A stretch of 10,056 nt of DNA from Caldisericaceae bacterium (lineage in GTDB: Bacteria > Caldisericota > Caldisericia > Caldisericales > Caldisericaceae): the NCBI GenBank assembly GCA_026987225.1, contig JALSNB010000201.1, positions 1 through 10,056 on the forward strand, read 5' to 3'. A model generated the notes under the pieces. It saw only the letters and a list, made by a program, of their open reading frames with translations. It did not search any database and was not told where the DNA came from. Below, piece after piece: positions 1 through 6,606 of the stretch; positions within the stretch are counted from its first letter, which is position 1; each line of letters starts with the position of its first letter. A program made the position numbers and the translations under genes.

Positions 1-858
1 AGAGGCTTGGCAGAGATGGTCGGAGCCACTTTTATATGGGGTTCCATACCTATATTTGCAATTTGGTGTAACCTTCCGTCCCCGGTTTTCATACTATTCA
101 GGGTGCTATTCGCATTTCCATTTGTCTTTATATATGCCGTAAAAACAATAGGCAAGAAAGAACTTTTCAATCTCAAAAATGTTCCGCCTTTAATACTTTC
201 CGGTCTTATGCTTGCGCTTAACTGGATATTTTTATTCTGGGCTGTGCAAAAAACAAGTATAGGTAATGCCATAATAATTTACTATTTAGGCCCTATAATA
301 ACGATATTTTTATCCGTTATATTTTTGAAAGAGCCATTCAACAAAATTACTTTGCTATCAATGTTTCTTGCATTTTTCGGCGGAGTTCTGATATTCTTGC
401 CGAACAATATGGGACGTCAATCTATTTTTGGGCTTGTTCTCGCACTGTTTTCTGCCATATTTTACGGATTATTGGGATTCTATTCAAAAATCGGTACAAA
501 ATACCATTCCGCAATAAAGATAACTACATACCAAATATTTATTTCAATTCTATTTACATTGCCATTTGGTATTATCATGCACTTTACGATTACTCCAAAA
601 GTTTTAATTTTGCTCTTCATAACCGGAGTTATTCATACTGCACTTGCCTTATTCTTATGGTATGACAGCCTGAACTTTATAAGCATTACAACCTCATCAA
701 TTCTATCTTACCTTGATCCGATGTTTGCAATAATTCTCAGCTTTATATTCTTAAAACAAACCCCTAATTTACCGCAAATAATCGGCGGAGTTTTTATTGC
801 TATATCAGGAATAATAATCCCCATTTCTGAGCGCAAAGAATACTATATTTCGCAGTAA
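1..858 (+). CDS. EamA/DMT-family membrane transporter, 5'-partial
   Basis: Probable inner-membrane carrier of the drug/metabolite transporter superfamily; the substrate cannot be told from sequence. The protein is almost entirely hydrophobic, with about ten predicted membrane segments in two EamA repeats. Counting from the TTG at 7, repeat 1 spans roughly residues 1-131 and repeat 2 roughly 139-272. The inverted-repeat architecture shows in the matching FLKEP (106-110) and FLKQT (248-252) ends of the fourth helix of each half, and in the early helix motif FIWGS (9-13), typical of the family. The frame is open to base 1 (Arg-Gly before the TTG) and the visible part is slightly shorter than the usual 290-300 residues. 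The true start is therefore probably just upstream of the window. The TTG at 7 is the only visible alternative, and its ribosome binding site cannot be judged. The gene ends at TAA 856-858. Family assignment is firm; function beyond transport is not. Confidence 0.88.
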   Translation, partial: RGLAEMVGATFIWGSIPIFAIWCNLPSPVFILFRVLFAFPFVFIYAVKTIGKKELFNLKNVPPLILSGLMLALNWIFLFWAVQKTSIGNAIIIYYLGPIITIFLSVIFLKEPFNKITLLSMFLAFFGGVLIFLPNNMGRQSIFGLVLALFSAIFYGLLGFYSKIGTKYHSAIKITTYQIFISILFTLPFGIIMHFTITPKVLILLFITGVIHTALALFLWYDSLNFISITTSSILSYLDPMFAIILSFIFLKQTPNLPQIIGGVFIAISGIIIPISERKEYYISQ

Positions 859-951
859 AAAGGCAAAAAGCCTAATCACAAACATCTGTTTGCATAAAAT
901 TACATTTTTGATACACTATTTCCTCAGTTATGTTTTGTAAAGGAAAAAATT
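859..951. other. Intergenic gap between the transporter and the 952-3352 gene unit
   Basis: This 93-nt gap is the longest non-coding stretch in the window. It contains a short perfect inverted repeat, AGGC-AAAAA-GCCT (861-873), a weak promoter candidate, and the ribosome binding site AAAGGA (939-944) seven bases before the ATG at 952. The four-pair stem has no T-run after it on the plus strand, so it does not qualify as a terminator for the transporter gene. Read-through into the next gene is possible. Confidence 0.6.
890..917 (+). promoter_or_regulatory. Weak sigma-70-type promoter candidate for the 952-3352 unit
   Basis: TTGCAT (890-895) is followed by a 16-nt spacer and TACACT (912-917). 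The -35 box matches the consensus at three of six positions and the -10 box at four of six. An overlapping alternative is TTGATA (908-913) with TATGTT (929-934), only 15 nt apart. In such AT-rich sequence matches of this quality arise by chance, so this is a suggestion based mainly on position ahead of a three-gene unit. Confidence 0.25.
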
Positions 952-1602
952 ATGAAGATAAAAACGGTTAAAGGAGCACTACTTGCCGCAAAACGCTCAA
1001 TTAAAAAGATTTACGGCGAGAACGTAACAAAAGAAAGGCTTATAAGCAAAGAAGACGGAATTCTGTTTACCGAATTCTCCGCCTTTCTCATTCATTATAG
1101 CAAAAAAACGGATCCGGGTTTCAGTGAAATATTCCCGGATGTATCAAATGAGCTTCATTGGGATGAAGGAATCAAAATAGATAAACATTTGATAATGCAA
1201 TTTTCCAAGATGCAAAACATGAATAAGAAAAAACTTTCCGTTCTTTTTGTACTGTCAGATGGCACAATATTTCAGATTTCTCCGTCGTCTCTCATAGGAT
1301 TCTGTGAAGCGATGAATTTGGAAATAAGGAATAACGGAATTTATTATTTCTTCCCGACGATTCTGCTCACCAGACTGAACGGTAAAGCATCGAACAAAGA
1401 AATTTTAACAAAAAAGAAACTTTCCCTGATATCTCAAATAAACAGCCTTGAAGAAATTGACGAAACGGAAATTTTAAATTCCAACCTTAACATCAAAGAA
1501 TTCGATAGCGATATAGTCAATGAAATAATACAGGTATTAAAAAGCATAAACGATCATTTATCAAATATAGAAAAAGAACTTCATAGGAGGAATGAGCAAT
1601 GA
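952..1602 (+). CDS. Unrecognised 216-residue protein with C-terminal coiled coil
   Basis: I do not recognise this protein. It has no signal peptide or membrane segment and is rich in Lys, Ile and Glu, so it is probably cytoplasmic. The N-terminal 30 residues are strongly basic. The middle looks like a mixed alpha/beta domain: residues 37-49 (around EFSAFLIHYS), a strand pair at 94-109 (LSVLFVL then DGTIFQI), and a hydrophobic stretch at 129-141. The C-terminus forms a coiled coil with an unbroken 4-3 hydrophobic pattern: V189, I192, L196, I199, L203, I206, L210. This suggests oligomerisation or binding of a partner. Start: ATG 952, with AAAGGA seven bases upstream. The end overlaps the YabE-like gene by four bases (ATGA, 1599-1602), and the ribosome binding site of that gene lies inside this one, so the two are translationally linked. 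The gene is certainly real from its coding character and coupling; its function is unknown. Confidence 0.85.
   Translation: MKIKTVKGALLAAKRSIKKIYGENVTKERLISKEDGILFTEFSAFLIHYSKKTDPGFSEIFPDVSNELHWDEGIKIDKHLIMQFSKMQNMNKKKLSVLFVLSDGTIFQISPSSLIGFCEAMNLEIRNNGIYYFFPTILLTRLNGKASNKEILTKKKLSLISQINSLEEIDETEILNSNLNIKEFDSDIVNEIIQVLKSINDHLSNIEKELHRRNEQ
1585..1590 (+). promoter_or_regulatory. Ribosome binding site for the YabE-like gene, inside the preceding gene
   Basis: A perfect AGGAGG lies eight bases before the ATG at 1599. It lies within the last codons of the 952-1602 gene, whose TGA (1600-1602) overlaps the ATG. This fixes the start and marks a coupled junction. Confidence 0.85.
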
Positions 1603-2576
1603 AAAAAGCAGCAAAAATAAGTATTGCTTCAATCCTCCTACTGTTTGCAATTTTTATTTTGTTTTTCCACTCTTACACAATCGTAGACGGAAAAGAAATC
1701 CATCAGGTTATATCAATGAAAAGTTTATCCGTTGAGCAAGTGCTTAAAAAAGCGGGTATCAAACTGGATAGCAAAGATGTCGTAAAACCGTTTGAAGGCG
1801 GAAAATTCAAAGTGAATGTTATCAAAATTATCCGCTCAAGACCGGTAGAAATTGATATAGACGGAAAAAAAATATATTTAAGAACAACCATGCAAACAGT
1901 AGGAGACGTATTAAAAGAAGCAGGCATAAAATTAGGAGAAAAAGACAAGGTTTTGCCCAATCTGAAATCTAAAATTCGTAATGATGAGAAAATTACTGTT
2001 TCGACTTACAGAACAAAAACAACTATTGTAAAAATACCGATACCTTACAAAACGGTATATGAAGTAAATCCGAGACTGCAAAAAGGAAAGGTAATAAAAT
2101 TCAGGGACGGAAAAGACGGGATACTTGAGAAAAAGATAATAATCACGTATGTAAACGGAAAAGAAGTTTCAAAAAATACCGTTTCCGAAAAAGTAGTAAG
2201 CCCTGCAGTATCTGCGGTATATATGAGCGGAAACGCGCGCGCGCCTGAAAAATATATAAAGAAATTGAGAGTGGTAGCTACTGCGTATTCACCGAGAGTT
2301 ATAGAAACCGACGGCAATCCGTGGCGAACGGCAACCGGTATGAGAAGTGCTTTTGGCATTGTTGCAGTAGATCCGAAACTCATTCCGCTCGGCACGCTTA
2401 TGTATGTGGAAGGCTACGGATATGCGGTAGCCGGAGATACGGGAAGCGCAATCAAAGGAAATAGAATCGATGTGTTTTTCTATTCCACGGATGACGCATA
2501 CAGGTGGGGTAGAAGAACCGTAACAATTTATATTCTTCCGGGAAGATGGAACTTTCCAAACAAGTTAAGTTACTGA
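1599..2576 (+). CDS. yabE: YabE-like cell-wall protein with DUF348, G5 and 3D domains
   Basis: Predicted secreted or membrane-anchored peptidoglycan-acting protein of the YabE/resuscitation-promoting-factor type. Residues 7-24 form one hydrophobic segment after a Lys-rich start, which could be an uncleaved anchor or a signal peptide. Two DUF348-type ubiquitin-like repeats follow (about 27-68 and 82-122), recognisable by the shared pattern 'V..VL..AGI.L...D.V'. A G5-type adhesion domain covers about 138-208, and a 3D domain about 222-313. The 3D domain keeps its three name-giving aspartates, D258 (AVDP), D280 (AGDTG) and D291 (RIDVFF), plus the TATG motif at 244-247. In this family the 3D fold is related to lytic transglycosylases such as MltA, so muralytic activity is likely but inferred. 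At 325 residues it is shorter than the B. subtilis protein, which carries an extra DUF348 repeat. In Bacillota yabE commonly lies just upstream of rnmV and rsmA; here it overlaps rsmA directly by 31 bp. Confidence 0.9.
   Translation: MKKAAKISIASILLLFAIFILFFHSYTIVDGKEIHQVISMKSLSVEQVLKKAGIKLDSKDVVKPFEGGKFKVNVIKIIRSRPVEIDIDGKKIYLRTTMQTVGDVLKEAGIKLGEKDKVLPNLKSKIRNDEKITVSTYRTKTTIVKIPIPYKTVYEVNPRLQKGKVIKFRDGKDGILEKKIIITYVNGKEVSKNTVSEKVVSPAVSAVYMSGNARAPEKYIKKLRVVATAYSPRVIETDGNPWRTATGMRSAFGIVAVDPKLIPLGTLMYVEGYGYAVAGDTGSAIKGNRIDVFFYSTDDAYRWGRRTVTIYILPGRWNFPNKLSY
2234..2244 (+). repeat. Alternating CG tract in the yabE-like gene
   Basis: Eleven bases of strict CG alternation encode part of the Asn-Ala-Arg-Ala-Pro linker (212-216) between the G5 and 3D domains. 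It is the only such run in the AT-rich window. Loss or gain of one CG unit would shift the frame and remove the 3D domain. Confidence 0.7.
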
Positions 2577-3352
2577 TAAAAACCTATAAAATATTTCCTT
2601 CGAAAAAATTGGGGCAGAATTTCCTTATAAAGGAGACTGCCCTTTCTTTTATTAAAGACTCGATTAGCCCGGAACAATCAAAAAAATATATAGAAATAGG
2701 GCCTGGTTTTCTGTTTCTCACGGAAAAGGTATCGCCATATGTAAAAGAGATCTTTGCGATTGAAAAGGATAAAAGATTTATTCCTTTTTATGAGGAGCAT
2801 ACTATTGAAAATGTTAAAATTATCATAAACGACGCACTTAAAATAAAATTTGATGAATTCGATGCCGATGAATTATTCGGGAACATACCTTACAACATCT
2901 CAACGGATTTAATACTTAAAATCATCGAATCAAAAAAAATAAAAAGAGCGGTTCTTCTGCTACAAAAAGAATTTGCAATGAGAATACTTTCCGATGTCGG
3001 GGGTAAAAACTATAGCTCTATCACGGTACTAATAGATTTCTTTTTTGACAAGAAATTTTTGAAAACATTTCCACCTCATTTTTTCTATCCGAAACCCGGA
3101 GTAAGCTCCACACTCATAGAACTCAGAAAGAAAAAATTAAACGAAGAGATAGATCAGGAGCTATTTTTTGAAATCGTTCGTTCGGCGTTTGCTCAAAGGA
3201 GAAAAAAGATAGTAAACACCTTATCAACCCGTTTCGACAGAGAAAAAGTCCAAAAAGCCCTCAAATTGTCAGGTATCGCATTTAACAGAAGGGCTGAAAC
3301 TTTAACTTTGAACGATTACAAAAATCTTTACGAATTCCTCAAAAATTCTTGA
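2546..3352 (+). CDS. rsmA: 16S rRNA (adenine(1518)-N6/adenine(1519)-N6)-dimethyltransferase RsmA (KsgA)
   Basis: Uses SAM to dimethylate two adjacent adenines in the helix-45 loop near the 3' end of 16S rRNA, a late step and checkpoint in 30S subunit assembly. Visible signatures are the KsgA hallmark GQNFL (23-27), SAM motif I IEIGPG (49-54), the acidic E73 at the end of strand 2, D96 (motif III position), the catalytic motif IV NIPYN (113-117), and the C-terminal FAQRRK (215-220). The length of 268 is normal. The ATG at 2546 is the only usable start: an in-frame TAG lies at 2510-2512, no other start codon lies between, and later candidates would cut into GQNFL. It has no well-spaced ribosome binding site (GGGAAG abuts the ATG) and lies 31 bp inside the yabE-like gene, so translation probably depends on coupling. 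Oddity: the third glycine expected in motif I is leucine (L56). Confidence 0.96.
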   Translation: MELSKQVKLLIKTYKIFPSKKLGQNFLIKETALSFIKDSISPEQSKKYIEIGPGFLFLTEKVSPYVKEIFAIEKDKRFIPFYEEHTIENVKIIINDALKIKFDEFDADELFGNIPYNISTDLILKIIESKKIKRAVLLLQKEFAMRILSDVGGKNYSSITVLIDFFFDKKFLKTFPPHFFYPKPGVSSTLIELRKKKLNEEIDQELFFEIVRSAFAQRRKKIVNTLSTRFDREKVQKALKLSGIAFNRRAETLTLNDYKNLYEFLKNS

Positions 3353-3376
3353 AAATATAGTTGTAAAATATATAAT
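3349..3376 (+). promoter_or_regulatory. Strong sigma-70-type promoter for the gcvH-gcvPA-gcvPB-argS unit
   Basis: TTGAAA (3349-3354, four of six consensus) overlaps the rsmA stop codon. After a 16-nt spacer comes a perfect TATAAT (3371-3376). Transcription would begin near 3383, leaving a leader of about 35 nt before the gcvH ATG. This is the best promoter match I found, and it sits at the only clear break between the two gene units. No operator palindrome and no room for a riboswitch are visible. Confidence 0.65.
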
Positions 3377-3401
3377 TGATTAGCAGTAAATTAGATATTT
3401 C

Positions 3402-3409
3402 AAAGGAGG
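3402..3409 (+). promoter_or_regulatory. Strong ribosome binding site of gcvH
   Basis: AAAGGAGG lies nine bases before the ATG at 3419. It is the longest anti-Shine-Dalgarno match at a start codon in the window, which suggests high translation of the lipoyl carrier protein. Confidence 0.85.
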
Positions 3410-3418
3410 CTGATAATA

Positions 3419-3805
3419 ATGGCATACAAAGTAATTGAGGGACTTTACTATTCAAAAGACGATGAATGGGCAAAAGTAGACGGAGATATTGTAACAGTAG
3501 GTATTACCGATTATGCACAGGACAAATTGGGGGACATCGTTTATCTTGAAGAAGTCGAAAAAGGTAAAAAAGTAAAAGCAGGAGAAGTGTTCACAACAAT
3601 CGAATCCGTAAAAGCAGCTTCAGACATTTTCTCTCCCGTTTCGGGAGAAGTGGTTGAAATACACGATGAGGTTTTTAAAGATCCTTCCATCATAAACAAA
3701 GATCCTTACGGAGAAGGGTGGATGGTAAAAATAAAAATGGAAAACCCCGACGAATTAAAGAATTTAATGGATGCAAAACAATATTCAGAATACAGAAAAG
3801 AGTGA
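3419..3805 (+). CDS. gcvH: Glycine cleavage system H protein (lipoyl carrier)
   Basis: Small cytosolic carrier whose lipoyl arm takes the aminomethyl group from glycine decarboxylase, hands it to the T-protein, and is reoxidised by the L-protein. At 128 residues it has the standard length and hallmarks: an N-terminal segment with D15-E16-W17 (the usual H-E/D-W region), VGITDYAQDKLGDIVYLE (27-44), and the lipoylation site ESVKA with K65 as the modified lysine (codon 3611-3613). SPVSGEV follows at 73-79, and the C-terminal GEGWMVKI matches the family's W-(M/L) ending. The first gene after a strong promoter, it is followed six bases later by gcvPA, so it heads the decarboxylase cluster. H-like proteins also serve as lipoate-relay scaffolds in other systems, but the adjacent P-protein genes make the glycine cleavage role the natural reading. 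Confidence 0.97.
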   Translation: MAYKVIEGLYYSKDDEWAKVDGDIVTVGITDYAQDKLGDIVYLEEVEKGKKVKAGEVFTTIESVKAASDIFSPVSGEVVEIHDEVFKDPSIINKDPYGEGWMVKIKMENPDELKNLMDAKQYSEYRKE

Positions 3806-3811
3806 ATACAT

Positions 3812-5143
3812 ATGAGATATATCCCTAATACAAAAGAGCAAAAGGAGGAAATGCTCAAAGAAATCGGCGCTTCCTCCGTAGAAGATTTGCTCAAAGATAT
3901 TCCCGCATCGGCAAGAGTAAAAGGTAAATTAAACTTACCCTCCCCTTTAAGCGAAGAAGAAGTCAAGGAAAAAATATACAACATCTCAAAGAAAAACCTT
4001 GATTTCTTTTTTTATAAACCTCTCGTTGGGGCAGGAGCGTATAGGCATACGGTACCTGAAGCCGTGAAGGCAATCATATCACGCGAAGAATTCTATACAT
4101 CCTATACCCCGTATCAGCCGGAAATTAGCCAGGGAAACTTACAATCAATGTTTGAATATCAAACTCACATATCCCGCCTTACAGGAATGGATGTTGTGGT
4201 GCCTTCGATATACGACGGAGCCTCGGCAACAGCAGAAGCAGCCCTTATGGCTTTACGTTTAACCCACAAGAATAAAGTGATTGTTTCTCAGCTCATACAT
4301 CCTCACTACAGAGAAACGCTCAACACGTACGTAGAACCCCACGATACGAAAGTTGTGGAAATCCCATACAAAAACGGGCTTACGGATATAGAGAAACTTA
4401 AAGACTCAATAGATAATGAAACGGCAGCTGTTATCATTCAAAGCCCTAACTTTTTCGGCGGAATAGAAGACATCGAAAAAATCTCCAAAATAGCACATGA
4501 GAGCGGTGCGATTATGGTGCAAGTTATAGCGGAGAGTATGTCTTTGGGTTTGCTCAAGCAACCGGCAAAAATGGATGTTGATATTGTAGCGGGAGAGGCG
4601 CAATCTTTCGGAATGGATATAAATTTCGGAGGGCCGTTTAACGGTTATTTGTGCAGTAAGATGAAGTTCATAAGACAGATACCCGGAAGGATCGCAGGTG
4701 AAACCGTGGACAAAAACGGAAATCGCGGGTTCGTAATGACATTCAGGGCAAGGGAACAGGATATAAGAAGAGAAAAAGCAACATCAAACATATGCTCCAA
4801 CCATGCACTAAACATCGTTGCGGGGAATGCCTATCTTTCGCTTGTCGGGAAACAGGGATTAAAAAAGATTGCAGAGTACAACGTAAAAGCCGCGCACTAT
4901 TTAAGGAGCAAACTTTTGGAAAGCGGGAAATTCGAACAAATAGACTATCCTTTCTTCAACGAATTTATTTTGAAAACAGATAATAAGGATAGCCTAAAAG
5001 AAAAACTCATAAAAAACAATTTCATACCTCCTCTTGATCTCTCGTTATTCTATCCGGAACTCGAAGGATTTATGCTGTTCTGTACAACAGAGATTTTCTC
5101 GAAAGATGATATAGACAGTATTGCTCAAATAATCGGAGGTTAG
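3812..5143 (+). CDS. gcvPA: Glycine dehydrogenase (decarboxylating) subunit 1, P-protein alpha
   Basis: N-terminal half of the split, PLP-dependent glycine decarboxylase. It pairs with GcvPB to release CO2 from glycine and load the remaining aminomethyl group onto lipoyl-GcvH. At 443 residues it has normal length. Diagnostic stretches are YIPNT (3-7), GAGAYRH (73-79), YTPYQPEISQG (98-108), YDGASATAEA (134-143), SPNFFGG (211-217), GEAQSFGM (261-268), PGRIAGET (291-298) and REKATSNIC (320-328). This subunit has the aminotransferase-like fold but not the PLP lysine, which is in GcvPB. The ATG at 3812 matches where homologues begin; its ribosome binding site is weak (AGAAAAGAG), so coupling to gcvH six bases upstream is likely. 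A perfect AAAGGAGG inside codons 10-13 precedes an in-frame ATG (3851) by only two bases and is unlikely to initiate. The split alpha/beta arrangement is typical of Bacillota, Thermotogae and many archaea. Confidence 0.96.
   Translation: MRYIPNTKEQKEEMLKEIGASSVEDLLKDIPASARVKGKLNLPSPLSEEEVKEKIYNISKKNLDFFFYKPLVGAGAYRHTVPEAVKAIISREEFYTSYTPYQPEISQGNLQSMFEYQTHISRLTGMDVVVPSIYDGASATAEAALMALRLTHKNKVIVSQLIHPHYRETLNTYVEPHDTKVVEIPYKNGLTDIEKLKDSIDNETAAVIIQSPNFFGGIEDIEKISKIAHESGAIMVQVIAESMSLGLLKQPAKMDVDIVAGEAQSFGMDINFGGPFNGYLCSKMKFIRQIPGRIAGETVDKNGNRGFVMTFRAREQDIRREKATSNICSNHALNIVAGNAYLSLVGKQGLKKIAEYNVKAAHYLRSKLLESGKFEQIDYPFFNEFILKTDNKDSLKEKLIKNNFIPPLDLSLFYPELEGFMLFCTTEIFSKDDIDSIAQIIGG
5135..5139 (+). promoter_or_regulatory. 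Ribosome binding site that decides the gcvPB start
   Basis: GGAGG lies nine bases before the ATG at 5149 but only three before the in-frame GTG at 5143. The spacing supports 5149 as the start of gcvPB. The site lies inside the last codons of gcvPA. Confidence 0.8.
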
Positions 5144-5148
5144 TGGCT

Positions 5149-6606
5149 ATGAAACTTATATACGAAAAAAGCGTAAAAGGAAGAGGCGGTTTTTCATTAA
5201 AAGAAGACAATTTCCCATATAAAGATATCTCTTCGCTTATACCGAATTATGCACTGTCGGAAGAGGAAAAAGCATTACCTGAAGTGTCCGAAGTGGATGT
5301 AATAAGGCATTTCACGAAACTGTCAAAATTGAACTACGGCCTGGACGACGGGATGTATCCGCTCGGATCCTGCACGATGAAATACAATCCCAAGATAAAC
5401 GAAAAACTCGCAAGTCTTGATAATTTCGTATATGCACATCCGTTTACGGATCAAAGATACGTCCAAGGCAGTTTACAGATCATGTATGAACTTAGCGAAA
5501 TGCTATCCGAAATTACGGGAATGGATAAATTCTCACTAATGCCGGCGGCAGGAGCACACGGCGAACTTACCGGTGTTCTGATTATAAGAAAGTTTTTTAA
5601 AGATAAAGGTGAAAAACGCAGTAAAATATTAATACCCGATTCGGCACACGGAACAAATCCGGCATCTTCCGCAATGGCAGGCTTTAAAGTGGTGGAAGTT
5701 CCGTCAAACGAAAGAGGCGGTATAGATATTGAAAAATTGAATGAGCTAATGGACGAAGACACGGCAGGTTTGATGCTCACAAATCCGAATACGGTCGGTT
5801 TGTTTGATGAAAATATAGAGAAAATTGCGGAAATTGTTCATAGCAAAGGAGGTTTACTTTACTACGACGGAGCAAATCTCAACGCTTTACTCGGTATTGT
5901 TAGGCCTGGCGATACCGGATTTGACGTTGTTCATTTGAATCTTCATAAAACTTTTTCCACGCCTCATGGCGGAGGAGGGCCGGGCGCAGGAGCCGTAGGC
6001 GTTAAAAGAGAATTGAAAGAATTTCTTCCGTCTCCAATCGTGGGAATGAGCAACGGAGAATACATCTTTGAATATCCTACAAAATCAATAGGCAGGGTGC
6101 GTGCATTTTACACAAACTTTCCGGTAATCGTAAAAGCATACGTATGGATAATGAGCCTTGGCTCGGACGGACTAAGAGAAGTAGCGGAAACAAGTATTAT
6201 TAATGCTAACTATATTTTGAAGAAACTCAAAAGATATTACAAACCAGCATACGATAGAACGTGCATGCACGAATGCGTTCTTACGGGTAGAGAATACAAA
6301 GAATTCGGTGTGAAAACATTGGATATTGCAAAAAGAATCATGGATTACGGATTCCATCCCCCAACGATATATTTCCCTCATTTCCAGCCTTATGCGGAAG
6401 AAACAATAATGATAGAGCCAACAGAGTCCGAAAGCAAAGAAACCATTGACAGCTTTATAGAAACAATGATAAAAATTTCAGAAGAAGCAAAAACAAATCC
6501 CGAACTTTTAAAAGAAGCGCCTCATAACACCCCTGTTGGAAGATTGGATGAAGTAAGAGCAGTAAGAAATCCGAAACTCGTATTTAAGGGTGACAATGAT
6601 AAGTAA
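5149..6606 (+). CDS. gcvPB: Glycine dehydrogenase (decarboxylating) subunit 2, P-protein beta
   Basis: C-terminal half of the split glycine decarboxylase and the subunit carrying the PLP cofactor. With the ATG at 5149 it has 485 residues, normal for the family. PLP binds K267 (codon 5947-5949) in HLNLHKTFSTPHGGGGPGAG, the family's glycine-rich PLP loop. Other signatures are YPLGSCTMKYNPK (70-82), MPAAGAHGE (131-139), DSAHGTNPASS (164-174), TNPNTVGLF (211-219) and YYDGANLNA (238-246), whose aspartate is placed to contact the PLP ring nitrogen. C-terminal PTESESKET is also typical. The frame is open from a GTG at 5143 that overlaps the gcvPA stop, but ribosome-binding-site spacing favours 5149 and the sequence MKLIYEKS fits homologues. 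It begins five bases after gcvPA ends and overlaps argS by 11 bp, so the three genes should be co-translated. All visible catalytic motifs are intact. Confidence 0.96.
   Translation: MKLIYEKSVKGRGGFSLKEDNFPYKDISSLIPNYALSEEEKALPEVSEVDVIRHFTKLSKLNYGLDDGMYPLGSCTMKYNPKINEKLASLDNFVYAHPFTDQRYVQGSLQIMYELSEMLSEITGMDKFSLMPAAGAHGELTGVLIIRKFFKDKGEKRSKILIPDSAHGTNPASSAMAGFKVVEVPSNERGGIDIEKLNELMDEDTAGLMLTNPNTVGLFDENIEKIAEIVHSKGGLLYYDGANLNALLGIVRPGDTGFDVVHLNLHKTFSTPHGGGGPGAGAVGVKRELKEFLPSPIVGMSNGEYIFEYPTKSIGRVRAFYTNFPVIVKAYVWIMSLGSDGLREVAETSIINANYILKKLKRYYKPAYDRTCMHECVLTGREYKEFGVKTLDIAKRIMDYGFHPPTIYFPHFQPYAEETIMIEPTESESKETIDSFIETMIKISEEAKTNPELLKEAPHNTPVGRLDEVRAVRNPKLVFKGDNDK
6586..6590 (+). promoter_or_regulatory. 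Ribosome binding site supporting the argS start at 6596
   Basis: AAGGG ends five bases before the ATG at 6596. The in-frame GTG at 6590 overlaps the site itself and so is an unlikely start. The site lies within the end of gcvPB. Confidence 0.6.

Noticed and set aside
861..873. Inverted repeat AGGC-AAAAA-GCCT after the transporter gene as a terminator
   Set aside because: The stem has only four pairs, and on the plus strand no T-run follows. A T-run exists on the minus strand, but no minus-strand gene ends there.
2045..2395. Minus-strand open frame of 116 codons inside the yabE-like gene
   Set aside because: It lies fully antisense to the G5 and 3D domains, whose motifs make the plus strand clearly the coding one.
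3353..3418. Glycine riboswitch or other structured leader before gcvH
   Set aside because: The gap is 66 nt, AT-rich, without long stems, and mostly used by the promoter and ribosome binding site.
3841..3853. Perfect AAAGGAGG followed by an in-frame ATG inside gcvPA, as an alternative start
   Set aside because: Spacing is only two bases, and starting there would remove the conserved YIPNT region found at the N-terminus of homologues.
4792..4983. Plus-strand 63-codon frame inside gcvPA
   Set aside because: It is a shifted-frame shadow of a gene with strong family motifs, and no ribosome binding site precedes it.
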